Source: DASZZV01 sp035544835
GTDB taxonomy: Bacteria > Acidobacteriota > Thermoanaerobaculia > Gp7-AA8
Assembly: GCA_035544835.1 (NCBI GenBank)
Contig: DASZZV010000346.1
Location: forward strand, 1-18,568
Reading direction: 5' to 3'
DNA: 18,568 bases
Below, piece by piece: positions 1 through 5,350 of the stretch. Both the position numbers and the translations under genes were made by a program. The first letter of the stretch is position 1, and every line of letters starts with the position of its first letter. The notes under the pieces were generated by a model, which did not search any database, had not been told where the DNA came from, and saw nothing but the letters and a program-made list of their open reading frames with translations.

Positions 1-68
1 CCTCGCACAATCGTAAGAGAGCTCCAAGACTCCACACCGCAAGGCCCCCTCCCAGATCCCTCGCTCGA

Positions 69-138
69 CGCTCGGGATGACACCCTGGTTTCTTTCACTC
101 AGACGCCGCGCTCCGCGGTCAATCGCTCGGGATGACAC
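69..138. repeat. Degenerate intergenic repeat, two copies of a 15-bp unit
   Basis: The unit CGCTCGGGATGACAC occurs exactly at 69-83 and again at 124-138. Between the copies lies a small perfect palindrome, CCGCG-CTC-CGCGG, at 106-118. No coding region is apparent in positions 1-140. The arrangement looks like a dispersed intergenic repeat of the kind scattered through some GC-rich genomes; whether it recurs elsewhere in this genome cannot be seen here. Confidence 0.45.
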
Positions 139-140
139 AT

Positions 141-160
141 CCAGCCGGTTCACCGGCTGG
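141..160 (-). terminator. Stem-loop just downstream of the SRP RNA gene, probable terminator
   Basis: CCAGCCGGT-TC-ACCGGCTGG is a perfect 9-bp inverted repeat with a 2-nt centre. It lies 3 bases past the 3' end of the SRP RNA as read on the minus strand. No run of T follows on the minus strand, so it is not a textbook intrinsic terminator. Its position directly after a stable RNA makes a termination or 3'-end protection role likely. Confidence 0.5.
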
Positions 161-163
161 GAA

Positions 164-263
164 GAGCCCAGGTTTACTGCGGCACACAGGTGGGCTTCCT
201 TATCGCTGCTCCCTTCCGGGCCTGACGAGGTTCGGTAGCTCCTGCTGCACAGGACCCGGGCTC
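164..263 (-). ncRNA. ffs: Small bacterial signal recognition particle RNA (4.5S type)
   Basis: Read on the minus strand, the transcript begins GAGCCCGGG and ends CCTGGGCTC, so its ends pair and close one long hairpin of about 100 nt. The apical part holds the highly conserved SRP domain IV signature: GTCAGGCCCGGAAGGGAGCA, containing the symmetric and asymmetric internal loops and the GGAA-type tetraloop bound by Ffh. The size and the lack of an Alu domain match the short 4.5S form used by most Gram-negative bacteria, where the RNA and Ffh target ribosomes making inner-membrane proteins to FtsY. The gene lies 17 bp downstream of tRNA-Ser(GGA) on the same strand and may be processed from a common precursor. 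The exact ends are inferred from the pairing. Confidence 0.93.
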
Positions 264-280
264 ATCTCAGCGGGTCAATT

Positions 281-371
281 TGGCGGAGAGAGTGGGATTC
301 GAACCCACGGTACGCTTTTGACGCACACACGCTTTCCAAGCGTGCTCCTTAAGCCACTCGGACATCTCTCC
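281..371 (-). tRNA. tRNA-Ser, anticodon GGA
   Basis: On the minus strand the acceptor stem GGAGAGA pairs with TCTCTCC, followed by discriminator G and an encoded CCA at 281-283. The anticodon stem-loop is CACGC-TTGGAAA-GCGTG, placing GGA at positions 34-36, which reads UCC and UCU. The T arm (GTGGGTTCGAATCCCAC) is canonical, and the long variable arm gives the class II length of 91 nt expected for serine. It lies between the heptamer hairpin and ffs and is probably cut from a longer precursor. Confidence 0.96.
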
Positions 372-383
372 GTTTAAGCAACG

Positions 384-471
384 GAATTGAGAATTGAGAA
401 TTGGGAATTGAGAAAGAAAAGCAACCTTATCGGTTCCGCTTTTTGATTTCTCAATTCTCAATTCTCAATTG
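384..471. repeat. Heptamer-built inverted repeat between two tRNA-Ser genes
   Basis: The left arm has four tandem copies of GAATTGA (one with a final G) at 384-411. The right arm has about three copies of the complementary TCAATTC at 451-471. The homology continues inward through AGAAAAGCAACC and GGTTCCGCTTTTTG towards a TTATC loop near 426-430. The whole segment can therefore fold into one hairpin of nearly 90 nt, with one extra heptamer bulging from the left arm. It fills almost the entire spacer between the tRNAs and may act in RNA processing, in termination, or as a small palindromic mobile unit. Confidence 0.7.
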
Positions 472-479
472 TTTTCATC

Positions 480-569
480 TGGCGGAGAGAGGGGGATTCG
501 AACCCCCGATACCCGTAAAGGTATAACGGTTTTCGAGACCGCCGCGTTCAACCACTCTGCCACCTCTCC
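480..569 (-). tRNA. tRNA-Ser, anticodon CGA
   Basis: On the minus strand the acceptor GGAGAGG pairs with TCTCTCC, with one G-T closing pair, followed by G and an encoded CCA at 480-482. The anticodon stem-loop is CGGT-CTCGAAA-ACCG, giving anticodon CGA, which reads UCG. The T arm GGGGGTTCGAATCCCCC is canonical. A long variable arm yields 90 nt, typical of class II serine tRNA. The gene begins 34 bp beyond the tadA stop codon on the same strand. Confidence 0.96.
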
Positions 570-588
570 AGATGATTCAATGAGCATC

Positions 589-605
589 AACCCGCAGGGC
601 GGGTT
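589..605 (-). terminator. Short GC hairpin overlapping the tadA stop codon
   Basis: AACCCGC-AGG-GCGGGTT is a perfect 7-bp stem with a 3-nt loop that overlaps the end of tadA. No T-run follows on the minus strand before the next tRNA. It may be a weak terminator or attenuator, or a structural boundary between mRNA and tRNA in a shared precursor. Confidence 0.35.
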
Positions 606-1065
606 AGACCGGCCTGCGATCACGCAGTCCGGCAAAAAAACGTTGCAGCATGAGACGGGAGCGCTCGGCTTCGAAATCCCCCGTCACATTGACTCGGTGA
701 TTCAAACGAGGATCCTGAACCAGGTTCCCCAGAGAGCCGCAGAAGCCTCCCTTTGGATCAAGTGCTCCGAAAATCAGGTTGTCGATACGGGCGTTGACGA
801 TCGCGCCGGCGCACATGGCGCACGGCTCGAGCGTGACTACCAGCGTGGTGCCGCTGAGACGCCAGTGGCGCCTTGCCAGCGCCGCCTCACGGATCGCGTA
901 GAGCTCAGCGTGCCCGAGCGGATCGCCCGATTCCCGGCGATTCCGACCCCGGCCGATGATCGTCCCCGTCTCATCGACGACGACGGCTCCGATCGGGACT
1001 TCCCCGTCGCTTTCGGCCTCGAGTGCCAGCCGGAAGGCTTCTTCCATCCATTCGGCCGCATTCAT
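604..1065 (-). CDS. tadA: tRNA-specific adenosine deaminase TadA (A34 to inosine)
   Basis: This 153-residue protein has the complete cytidine/deoxycytidylate deaminase signature. HAE at residues 52-54 supplies the zinc-binding His and the proton-shuttling Glu, and PCAMC at 81-85 supplies the two zinc-binding Cys (82 and 85). The flanking text (EVPIGAVVV near 22-30, and GALDPKGG near 100-107) is typical of TadA rather than free-nucleoside deaminases. The length is normal for the family. TadA acts as a cytoplasmic homodimer and deaminates the wobble adenosine of tRNA-Arg(ACG), allowing it to read CGU, CGC and CGA. The ATG at 1063-1065 is preferred because the open frame upstream runs antisense-free into the tRNA-Arg gene; no clear Shine-Dalgarno is visible. 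Its substrate tRNA lies 55 bp upstream on the same strand. Confidence 0.95.
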   Translation of the reverse strand: MNAAEWMEEAFRLALEAESDGEVPIGAVVVDETGTIIGRGRNRRESGDPLGHAELYAIREAALARRHWRLSGTTLVVTLEPCAMCAGAIVNARIDNLIFGALDPKGGFCGSLGNLVQDPRLNHRVNVTGDFEAERSRLMLQRFFAGLRDRRPV

Positions 1066-1120
1066 GTTCAAAGAATACAACGGCGGGCTGATTGCGCCCG
1101 CCGCCTGCAAGGATCTCGAT

Positions 1121-1197
1121 TGGTGCACCCAGGAGGATTTGAACCTCCAACCTTCTGATCCGTAGTCAGATGCTCTATCCAATTAAGCTATGGGTGC
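1121..1197 (-). tRNA. tRNA-Arg, anticodon ACG (TadA substrate)
   Basis: On the minus strand the acceptor GCACCCA pairs with TGGGTGC, followed by discriminator A and an encoded CCA at 1121-1123. The anticodon arm is TCTGA-CTACGGA-TCAGA, a 7-nt loop with A34 C35 G36. The T arm GGAGGTTCAAATCCTCC is intact, and the total is 77 nt. In bacteria the ACG anticodon is functional only after TadA converts A34 to inosine. The gene for that enzyme follows directly downstream. Confidence 0.97.
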
Positions 1198-1252
1198 ATA
1201 GAACGAACGTCAAACCGCTGGCGACTCGCCCGAAATTCCGGAACGGCGGCGG

Positions 1253-1281
1253 ATTCTATCGTTACGAAGCTCGGGTAGCAA
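1253..1281 (-). promoter_or_regulatory. Candidate sigma-70 promoter for tRNA-Arg and tadA
   Basis: On the minus strand TTGCTA (4 of 6 matches to the -35 consensus) is followed after 17 bp by TAGAAT (5 of 6 matches to the -10 consensus). Initiation would fall near 1246, leaving a leader of about 50 nt before the mature tRNA-Arg. The spacing and placement are good, but this was found by eye only. Confidence 0.45.
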
Positions 1282-1300
1282 GTCTCCCGAAAACCGCAAA

Positions 1301-1318
1301 TGTAAACTATGCTTTACA
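1301..1318. promoter_or_regulatory. TGTAAA-N6-TTTACA palindrome upstream of the NatA-like gene
   Basis: The 18-bp sequence TGTAAACTATGCTTTACA is a perfect 6+6 inverted repeat with a 6-bp centre. It ends 29 bp before the GTG start at 1348. It has the size and symmetry of a dimeric repressor operator and sits where a promoter for the exporter pair should be. No regulator gene is nearby and no convincing promoter boxes were found, so the role is unproven. Confidence 0.3.
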
Positions 1319-1347
1319 CGTATTAAAGCCGATTTCCTGGAGGGAAT

Positions 1348-2274
1348 GTGGAGCAACAGAACGCGATCGTAGTGGATCGCATCTCGAAGAAGTACGGCGA
1401 TTTCACGGCCGTAGAGGATGTTTCATTCAACGTCCGCAAAGGCAGCATCTTCGGCCTTCTGGGACCCAATGGCGCCGGAAAGACCACCACCATCCGGATG
1501 ATCATGAACATCATCGCCCCCGACTCGGGCACGATCTCCATCCTCGGCGCTTCAAGCACCGAGCGCGCATCGGAGCTGGTCGGATACCTCCCCGAAGAGC
1601 GGGGGCTTTACAAGAAGATGAAAGTGCTCGATCACCTCATCTTTCTCGGCGAGATTCGTGGTCTCGACCGGGCCACCTCGAAAACGCGATCGCAGCAGTG
1701 GCTGGAACGGCTGTCTCTGGCGGATTGGTCCAATCGTCGTGTGGAAGAGCTCTCCAAAGGCATGCAGCAGAAGGTCCAGTTCATCGGTTCGGTCATTCAC
1801 GAGCCTCCGGTCATGATTCTCGATGAGCCATTTTCGGGACTCGACCCTGTGAACGCCCGGGTTCTCAAGCAACTGTTTGTGGAGTTCCGAGCCGCCGGGA
1901 AGACGCTGGTTCTCTCCACGCATGTCATGGAGCACGCCGAACAGCTCTGCGACGAGGTCGCCCTCGTCAACAATGCCCGCATCGTTCTGCGTGGGTCGAT
2001 TGCCGAGGTGAAGCGGCAGTACTCAGGAAATCGGCTGGAGATTCGGGGCAACGGCGACCTGGAGTCGATCCGGCAGATCCCCGAGGTTTTCTCGGTGGAG
2101 AGCCGTGATGGTGGGGCGGCCATCGAGCTCAAAGGCGACGCTTCGCTTTCTGACTTTCTGAGGAAGCTCACTTCTCTGTACGCTCTGGAGAGTGTCGTTC
2201 CGCATGAGGCCTCACTCGATGAGATCTTCGTCAAGGTAGTGGGAACAGAGCACACCGAAGGGGTCACAGTATGA
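1348..2274 (+). CDS. ABC transporter ATP-binding protein, NatA/YhaQ type
   Basis: This 308-residue cytoplasmic ATPase has one nucleotide-binding domain: Walker A GPNGAGKTT at 39-47, signature LSKGMQQ at 135-141, Walker B VMILDE at 155-160 and the switch His at 192. The KGMQQK form of the signature and the C-terminal extension of about 80 residues, ending in a DEIFV motif, are typical of NatA/EcsA-like subunits with a DUF4162-type tail. Such ATPases drive ABC-2 exporters; NatAB of Bacillus extrudes sodium, but many relatives have unknown cargo. The GTG start follows GGAGGG at 1339-1344. The gene overlaps the permease by 4 bp (ATGA), indicating translational coupling and an obligate pair. The substrate is not predictable. 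Confidence 0.9.
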   Translation: MEQQNAIVVDRISKKYGDFTAVEDVSFNVRKGSIFGLLGPNGAGKTTTIRMIMNIIAPDSGTISILGASSTERASELVGYLPEERGLYKKMKVLDHLIFLGEIRGLDRATSKTRSQQWLERLSLADWSNRRVEELSKGMQQKVQFIGSVIHEPPVMILDEPFSGLDPVNARVLKQLFVEFRAAGKTLVLSTHVMEHAEQLCDEVALVNNARIVLRGSIAEVKRQYSGNRLEIRGNGDLESIRQIPEVFSVESRDGGAAIELKGDASLSDFLRKLTSLYALESVVPHEASLDEIFVKVVGTEHTEGVTV

Positions 2275-3545
2275 AATCGAAAATCCGGCCGATTCTGAAA
2301 CGTGAATACCTTGCCCGCGTTCTGACCAAGGGTTTCTGGCTTTCCACGGCGCTTTTTCCGATGCTGATCGGAGCGTCGCTCATTCTGCCGGCCGTCATGG
2401 CCAGCAAATCCTCTCACGGAAAAGGCTTCTACAAAGTGGTCGATACGGTCGGGGATTTCTTCCCGATCATGGAGGACTCGGCCAGGGCTACTGACGCTGA
2501 CCGTGAGGTGGTCCGCCCGCCTCTTCTCAACCAGAGCATGAATGGGCGAACCCTCGACGTGGTGCGACGCGACCTGAACGATGAATCGGAGGCGGGAAAG
2601 ATTCGCGGATATCTGGTGATCACGGCCGCGGCGATTCGCGACGGCAAGATGACGCTGTTCGCCCGGAACCCGTCCAGCGCGCTGTCCGATCCCGGAATCC
2701 AGCGGCTGATCCGCGAGTCCACCATGAAGTACCGGCTGCTTCACAGCGGTGTTTCCAGGTCTCAGGTCGATGCCGCCATCGGGCGGGTTTCGCTCGAGGT
2801 TGAAAAGGCGACCAACGATCCAAAAAAGAAACAGAATGGCGTATCGGCGCTTCTGATGAGCTTCAGTCTGGTGTTCCTCATCTATATGTCGCTGATCTTC
2901 TACGGCATCTACGTGCTCCGTGGCGTGCTCGAGGAGAAGTCCAACCGGATCGTCGAGATCGTCGTGTCGAGCGTCAAGCCCTTCGAGCTGATGATGGGCA
3001 AGATTCTCGGAATCGGCGCCGTGGGGCTAACGCAGATGACCATCTGGCTGGTCAGTGCCGTGGTTCTCACCAGCCCGCAGATCCTGGCGGCGATGTCTGT
3101 ATCCCGCGACGTGATCCCACCCATCAGCGGGATGTCGCTGGCTTTTCTGCCGATCTTTTTCGTTCTGGGATTCTTCCTCTTCGCCACGATCTATGCCGCC
3201 ATCGGGTCGATGTTCAACTCCGAGGAGGACGCACAGCAGATGGTGCAGGTGGCCCAGCTTTTTGTAGCCATGCCGATGTTCGTTCTCATCCCGGTGATGC
3301 AGGATCCATCGGGACGCCTCGCCACGACCCTTTCCATGATCCCTTTTTTTTCGCCGACCATCATGTATCTGCGCATCGCCGTCCAGACGCCACCGGCATG
3401 GCAGATCGCAACTTCCATTGCTATAATGATCGGCACAATCCTCCTCATGACGTGGCTGTCCGCGAAGATCTATCGGGTCGGAATTCTGATGTACGGGAAG
3501 AAGCCAACGATCCCTGAAGTGGTACGTTGGTTGCGGTACACTTAA
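2271..3545 (+). CDS. ABC-2 type permease, NatB-like
   Basis: This 424-residue integral membrane protein has the NatB layout. One N-terminal helix (about 22-44) follows a basic RPILKREYLARVLTKGFW segment. An extracytoplasmic domain of about 150 residues follows, then a cluster of roughly five helices from about residue 195 to the end. The conserved EEKSNRIVEIVVSSVKP stretch near 225-240 is the cytoplasmic coupling segment characteristic of this family, and the length is normal. The gene is translationally coupled to the upstream ATPase through a 4-bp overlap. The two subunits should form a dimeric exporter in the inner membrane. The next gene starts 150 bp later, beyond a stem-loop, so this pair is probably its own transcription unit. 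Confidence 0.9.
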   Translation: MKSKIRPILKREYLARVLTKGFWLSTALFPMLIGASLILPAVMASKSSHGKGFYKVVDTVGDFFPIMEDSARATDADREVVRPPLLNQSMNGRTLDVVRRDLNDESEAGKIRGYLVITAAAIRDGKMTLFARNPSSALSDPGIQRLIRESTMKYRLLHSGVSRSQVDAAIGRVSLEVEKATNDPKKKQNGVSALLMSFSLVFLIYMSLIFYGIYVLRGVLEEKSNRIVEIVVSSVKPFELMMGKILGIGAVGLTQMTIWLVSAVVLTSPQILAAMSVSRDVIPPISGMSLAFLPIFFVLGFFLFATIYAAIGSMFNSEEDAQQMVQVAQLFVAMPMFVLIPVMQDPSGRLATTLSMIPFFSPTIMYLRIAVQTPPAWQIATSIAIMIGTILLMTWLSAKIYRVGILMYGKKPTIPEVVRWLRYT

Positions 3546-3560
3546 GGACGCTTTCGATTT

Positions 3561-3621
3561 CACAGCTTCTACGGTTGGCCACTGCCTGCCCAACCCTTCC
3601 CCGGCCAACCGTGGAGCTGTG
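3561..3621 (+). terminator. Imperfect stem-loop after the NatAB-like pair
   Basis: CACAGCTTCTACGGTTGGCC at 3561-3580 pairs with GGCCAACCGTGGAGCTGTG at 3603-3621. This gives a stem of about 17 pairs with one internal bulge and a loop of about 22 nt. It starts 15 bp after the permease stop codon. There is no clean T-run after it, so it may be a Rho-assisted terminator or an mRNA-stabilising structure. Confidence 0.45.
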
Positions 3622-3697
3622 ATTAGTTCCTTCGACGTCCGATGTCAGAAGACGGTCGCGGCGAACGGAGCAGAGCTGATTCGCCCTTTCCACTCAA

Positions 3698-4408
3698 ATG
3701 GACAAACCCGACTACGGCATTGACGCACCTGGCGTCGTTCGCAATCTACTGCTGATCGGCGCGGCTGTGATCGCCATCAGTCTGTCGCCGCGGTTTGCCG
3801 GCACCCCAAGAGAGCTCTCCCGGTTCTTCTGGATGGGCGCTGTCTTCGTTGTCGAGGGGTTGTTGCTGATTCTCTACGCCAAGGTCGGCAAGTTCCGTCA
3901 TCGCGATCGCATGTTGCGAAAGGTCGAATGGCGGGGCGACGAGCACTTTCTCGATGTCGGCACCGGCCGGGGACTCCTGCTCATCGGCGCCGCAAGGCAG
4001 GCCACCAAGGGGCGCGGCATCGGAATCGACATCTTCAGCAAGAAGGATCTGTCGTCGAATTCGCTCGCCAACACGCTGCGTAACGTGGAGTTGGAAGGCG
4101 TCAAAGACCTCGTGGAGATTCACGAGGTCGACGCACGGTACATGGATTTTTTAGACAGCTCCTTCGACGTCGTGCTCTCCAATCTCTGCATTCACAACAT
4201 CCCAAAAGCGGCCGACCGCGACAAGGCCTGTCGCGAGATCGTCAGGGTAACCAAGCGGGGCGGGTCGGCCGTCATTTCCGATTTCCGAAACACAGGAGCA
4301 TACGCACGCGTCTTTCGCGACGGGGGGATGAACGTCACGCGTTCGGGTCCGTATCTGTTCGACACCTTTCCTCCGCTGCGGATCATCACGGCGCGGAAGC
4401 CGGCTTAG
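3698..4408 (+). CDS. Membrane-anchored class I SAM-dependent methyltransferase
   Basis: This 236-residue protein has two predicted N-terminal membrane helices (about 13-31 and 44-62) and then a Rossmann methyltransferase domain. Motif I FLDVGTGRG lies at 84-92, the acidic end of strand 2 is D111 in GIGIDIF, a second acidic site is D145, and motif IV FDVVLSNL is at 156-163. This order fits the Methyltransf_11/31/UbiE-like group. The specific substrate is unknown; a lipid or quinone-like membrane substrate is plausible because of the anchor, but that is inference. No strong Shine-Dalgarno precedes the ATG. It ends 48 bp before the ABC/RND operon and is in the same direction, so it could be co-transcribed with it. 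No residue of the core motifs is obviously missing. Confidence 0.8.
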   Translation: MDKPDYGIDAPGVVRNLLLIGAAVIAISLSPRFAGTPRELSRFFWMGAVFVVEGLLLILYAKVGKFRHRDRMLRKVEWRGDEHFLDVGTGRGLLLIGAARQATKGRGIGIDIFSKKDLSSNSLANTLRNVELEGVKDLVEIHEVDARYMDFLDSSFDVVLSNLCIHNIPKAADRDKACREIVRVTKRGGSAVISDFRNTGAYARVFRDGGMNVTRSGPYLFDTFPPLRIITARKPA

Positions 4409-4456
4409 GTTGACGGCCGGAGACCGACGGTAGCTCCACGCGGGTCCAGGATAGCC

Positions 4457-5350
4457 ATGATCCAGGTTCGGGGAATCACCAAGACCTATCCCGACGGTCA
4501 TACCGCGCTCAAGGGAATCGATCTCGATGTAGGCGAAGGCATGCTCGGAGTGCTGGGTCCAAACGGGGCAGGCAAGACGACATTCCTTTCGATCCTCATG
4601 CTGACGCTTCAGCCCAGCGGAGGATCGCGGAGCTACGATGGACTCGATCCGCACTTCCGTCGAAACTGGCCATCGATACGCCGGATGATCGGATTCCTGC
4701 CACAGAGCTTCTCGCCGATCGGACATCTCACCGGCTTGGAGTATCTGGTGCACTGTGCGCGGATGCGTGAGATGCCGCTCACCGGCCACGAGATCGAGCA
4801 GCGGTCGCGGCGTCTTCTCGACGAGGTGTATCTCACCGAGGCGGCCGGTCGTCCCTCAGCGGAATACTCGGGTGGGATGCGGCGCCGGCTGGGAATCGCC
4901 CAGGCGCTGATCCACGCGCCCCGCCTCGTAGTCGTCGACGAGCCGACGGCGGGACTCGATCCAGAGGAGCGAATCCGTTTTCGAAATCTGATCAGTGACG
5001 TGTCGCAGTCTACAGCCGTGCTTCTCTCGACGCATATCGTCGAGGACATCGAAGCGACATGTGATCGTATCGCCGTCATCGCGCGAGGCTCGGTCCTCTT
5101 CGACGACGCACCGGCGACTCTGATCAGGCACGCACTGGGGAAGGTGCGCACGATTCCGGCGGAGGTTCCGCTACCTCCCGGAAGTGTCGTTATCGGCTCA
5201 AAGGTCGATCTCGGGGAGCGCGTGAATGTCATTTACGACGACACCAATCCGTTTCCCTGCCCGGATGATGGTGTGACACTCGAGGAGGCCTATTCGGCGC
5301 TGCTGGCGGCCCACGGCTTCCGTCTCGACGGTGGAGGTCCCGGCGCGTGA
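4457..5350 (+). CDS. ABC transporter ATP-binding protein of the ABC/RND operon
   Basis: This 297-residue cytoplasmic ATPase has Walker A GPNGAGKTT at 34-42, the Q-loop in FLPQ near 80-83, signature SGGMR at 138-142, Walker B LVVVDE at 157-162 and the switch His at 193. All catalytic elements are intact. A C-terminal tail of about 70 residues ends in a TLEEAY motif. The ABC cassette fused to the last protein of this operon has matching text throughout: KTY...G..ALK at the start, SGGMR.R.GIA.ALI, LSTHI..D.EAT, and LEEAY in the tail. The two are probably paralogues from a duplication and could form an ATPase heterodimer. An AGGA sequence lies about 6 bp before the ATG. The last 4 bp overlap the GTG of the permease gene, so this ATPase most likely energises that permease. 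Confidence 0.9.
   Translation: MIQVRGITKTYPDGHTALKGIDLDVGEGMLGVLGPNGAGKTTFLSILMLTLQPSGGSRSYDGLDPHFRRNWPSIRRMIGFLPQSFSPIGHLTGLEYLVHCARMREMPLTGHEIEQRSRRLLDEVYLTEAAGRPSAEYSGGMRRRLGIAQALIHAPRLVVVDEPTAGLDPEERIRFRNLISDVSQSTAVLLSTHIVEDIEATCDRIAVIARGSVLFDDAPATLIRHALGKVRTIPAEVPLPPGSVVIGSKVDLGERVNVIYDDTNPFPCPDDGVTLEEAYSALLAAHGFRLDGGGPGA

Noticed and set aside
384..471. Heptamer repeats considered as a CRISPR-like array
   Set aside because: Units are 7 bp, contiguous and inverted, with no spacers of uniform length and no cas genes in the window.
469..1158. 229-codon plus-strand open frame across the tRNA-Ser/tadA region
   Set aside because: It is antisense to tRNA-Ser(CGA), tadA and part of tRNA-Arg, which are all certain. 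Its protein shows no family features.
1797..2744. 315-codon minus-strand open frame opposite the NatAB-like genes
   Set aside because: Antisense shadow of two clear ABC genes, with Arg/Ser-rich low-information protein.
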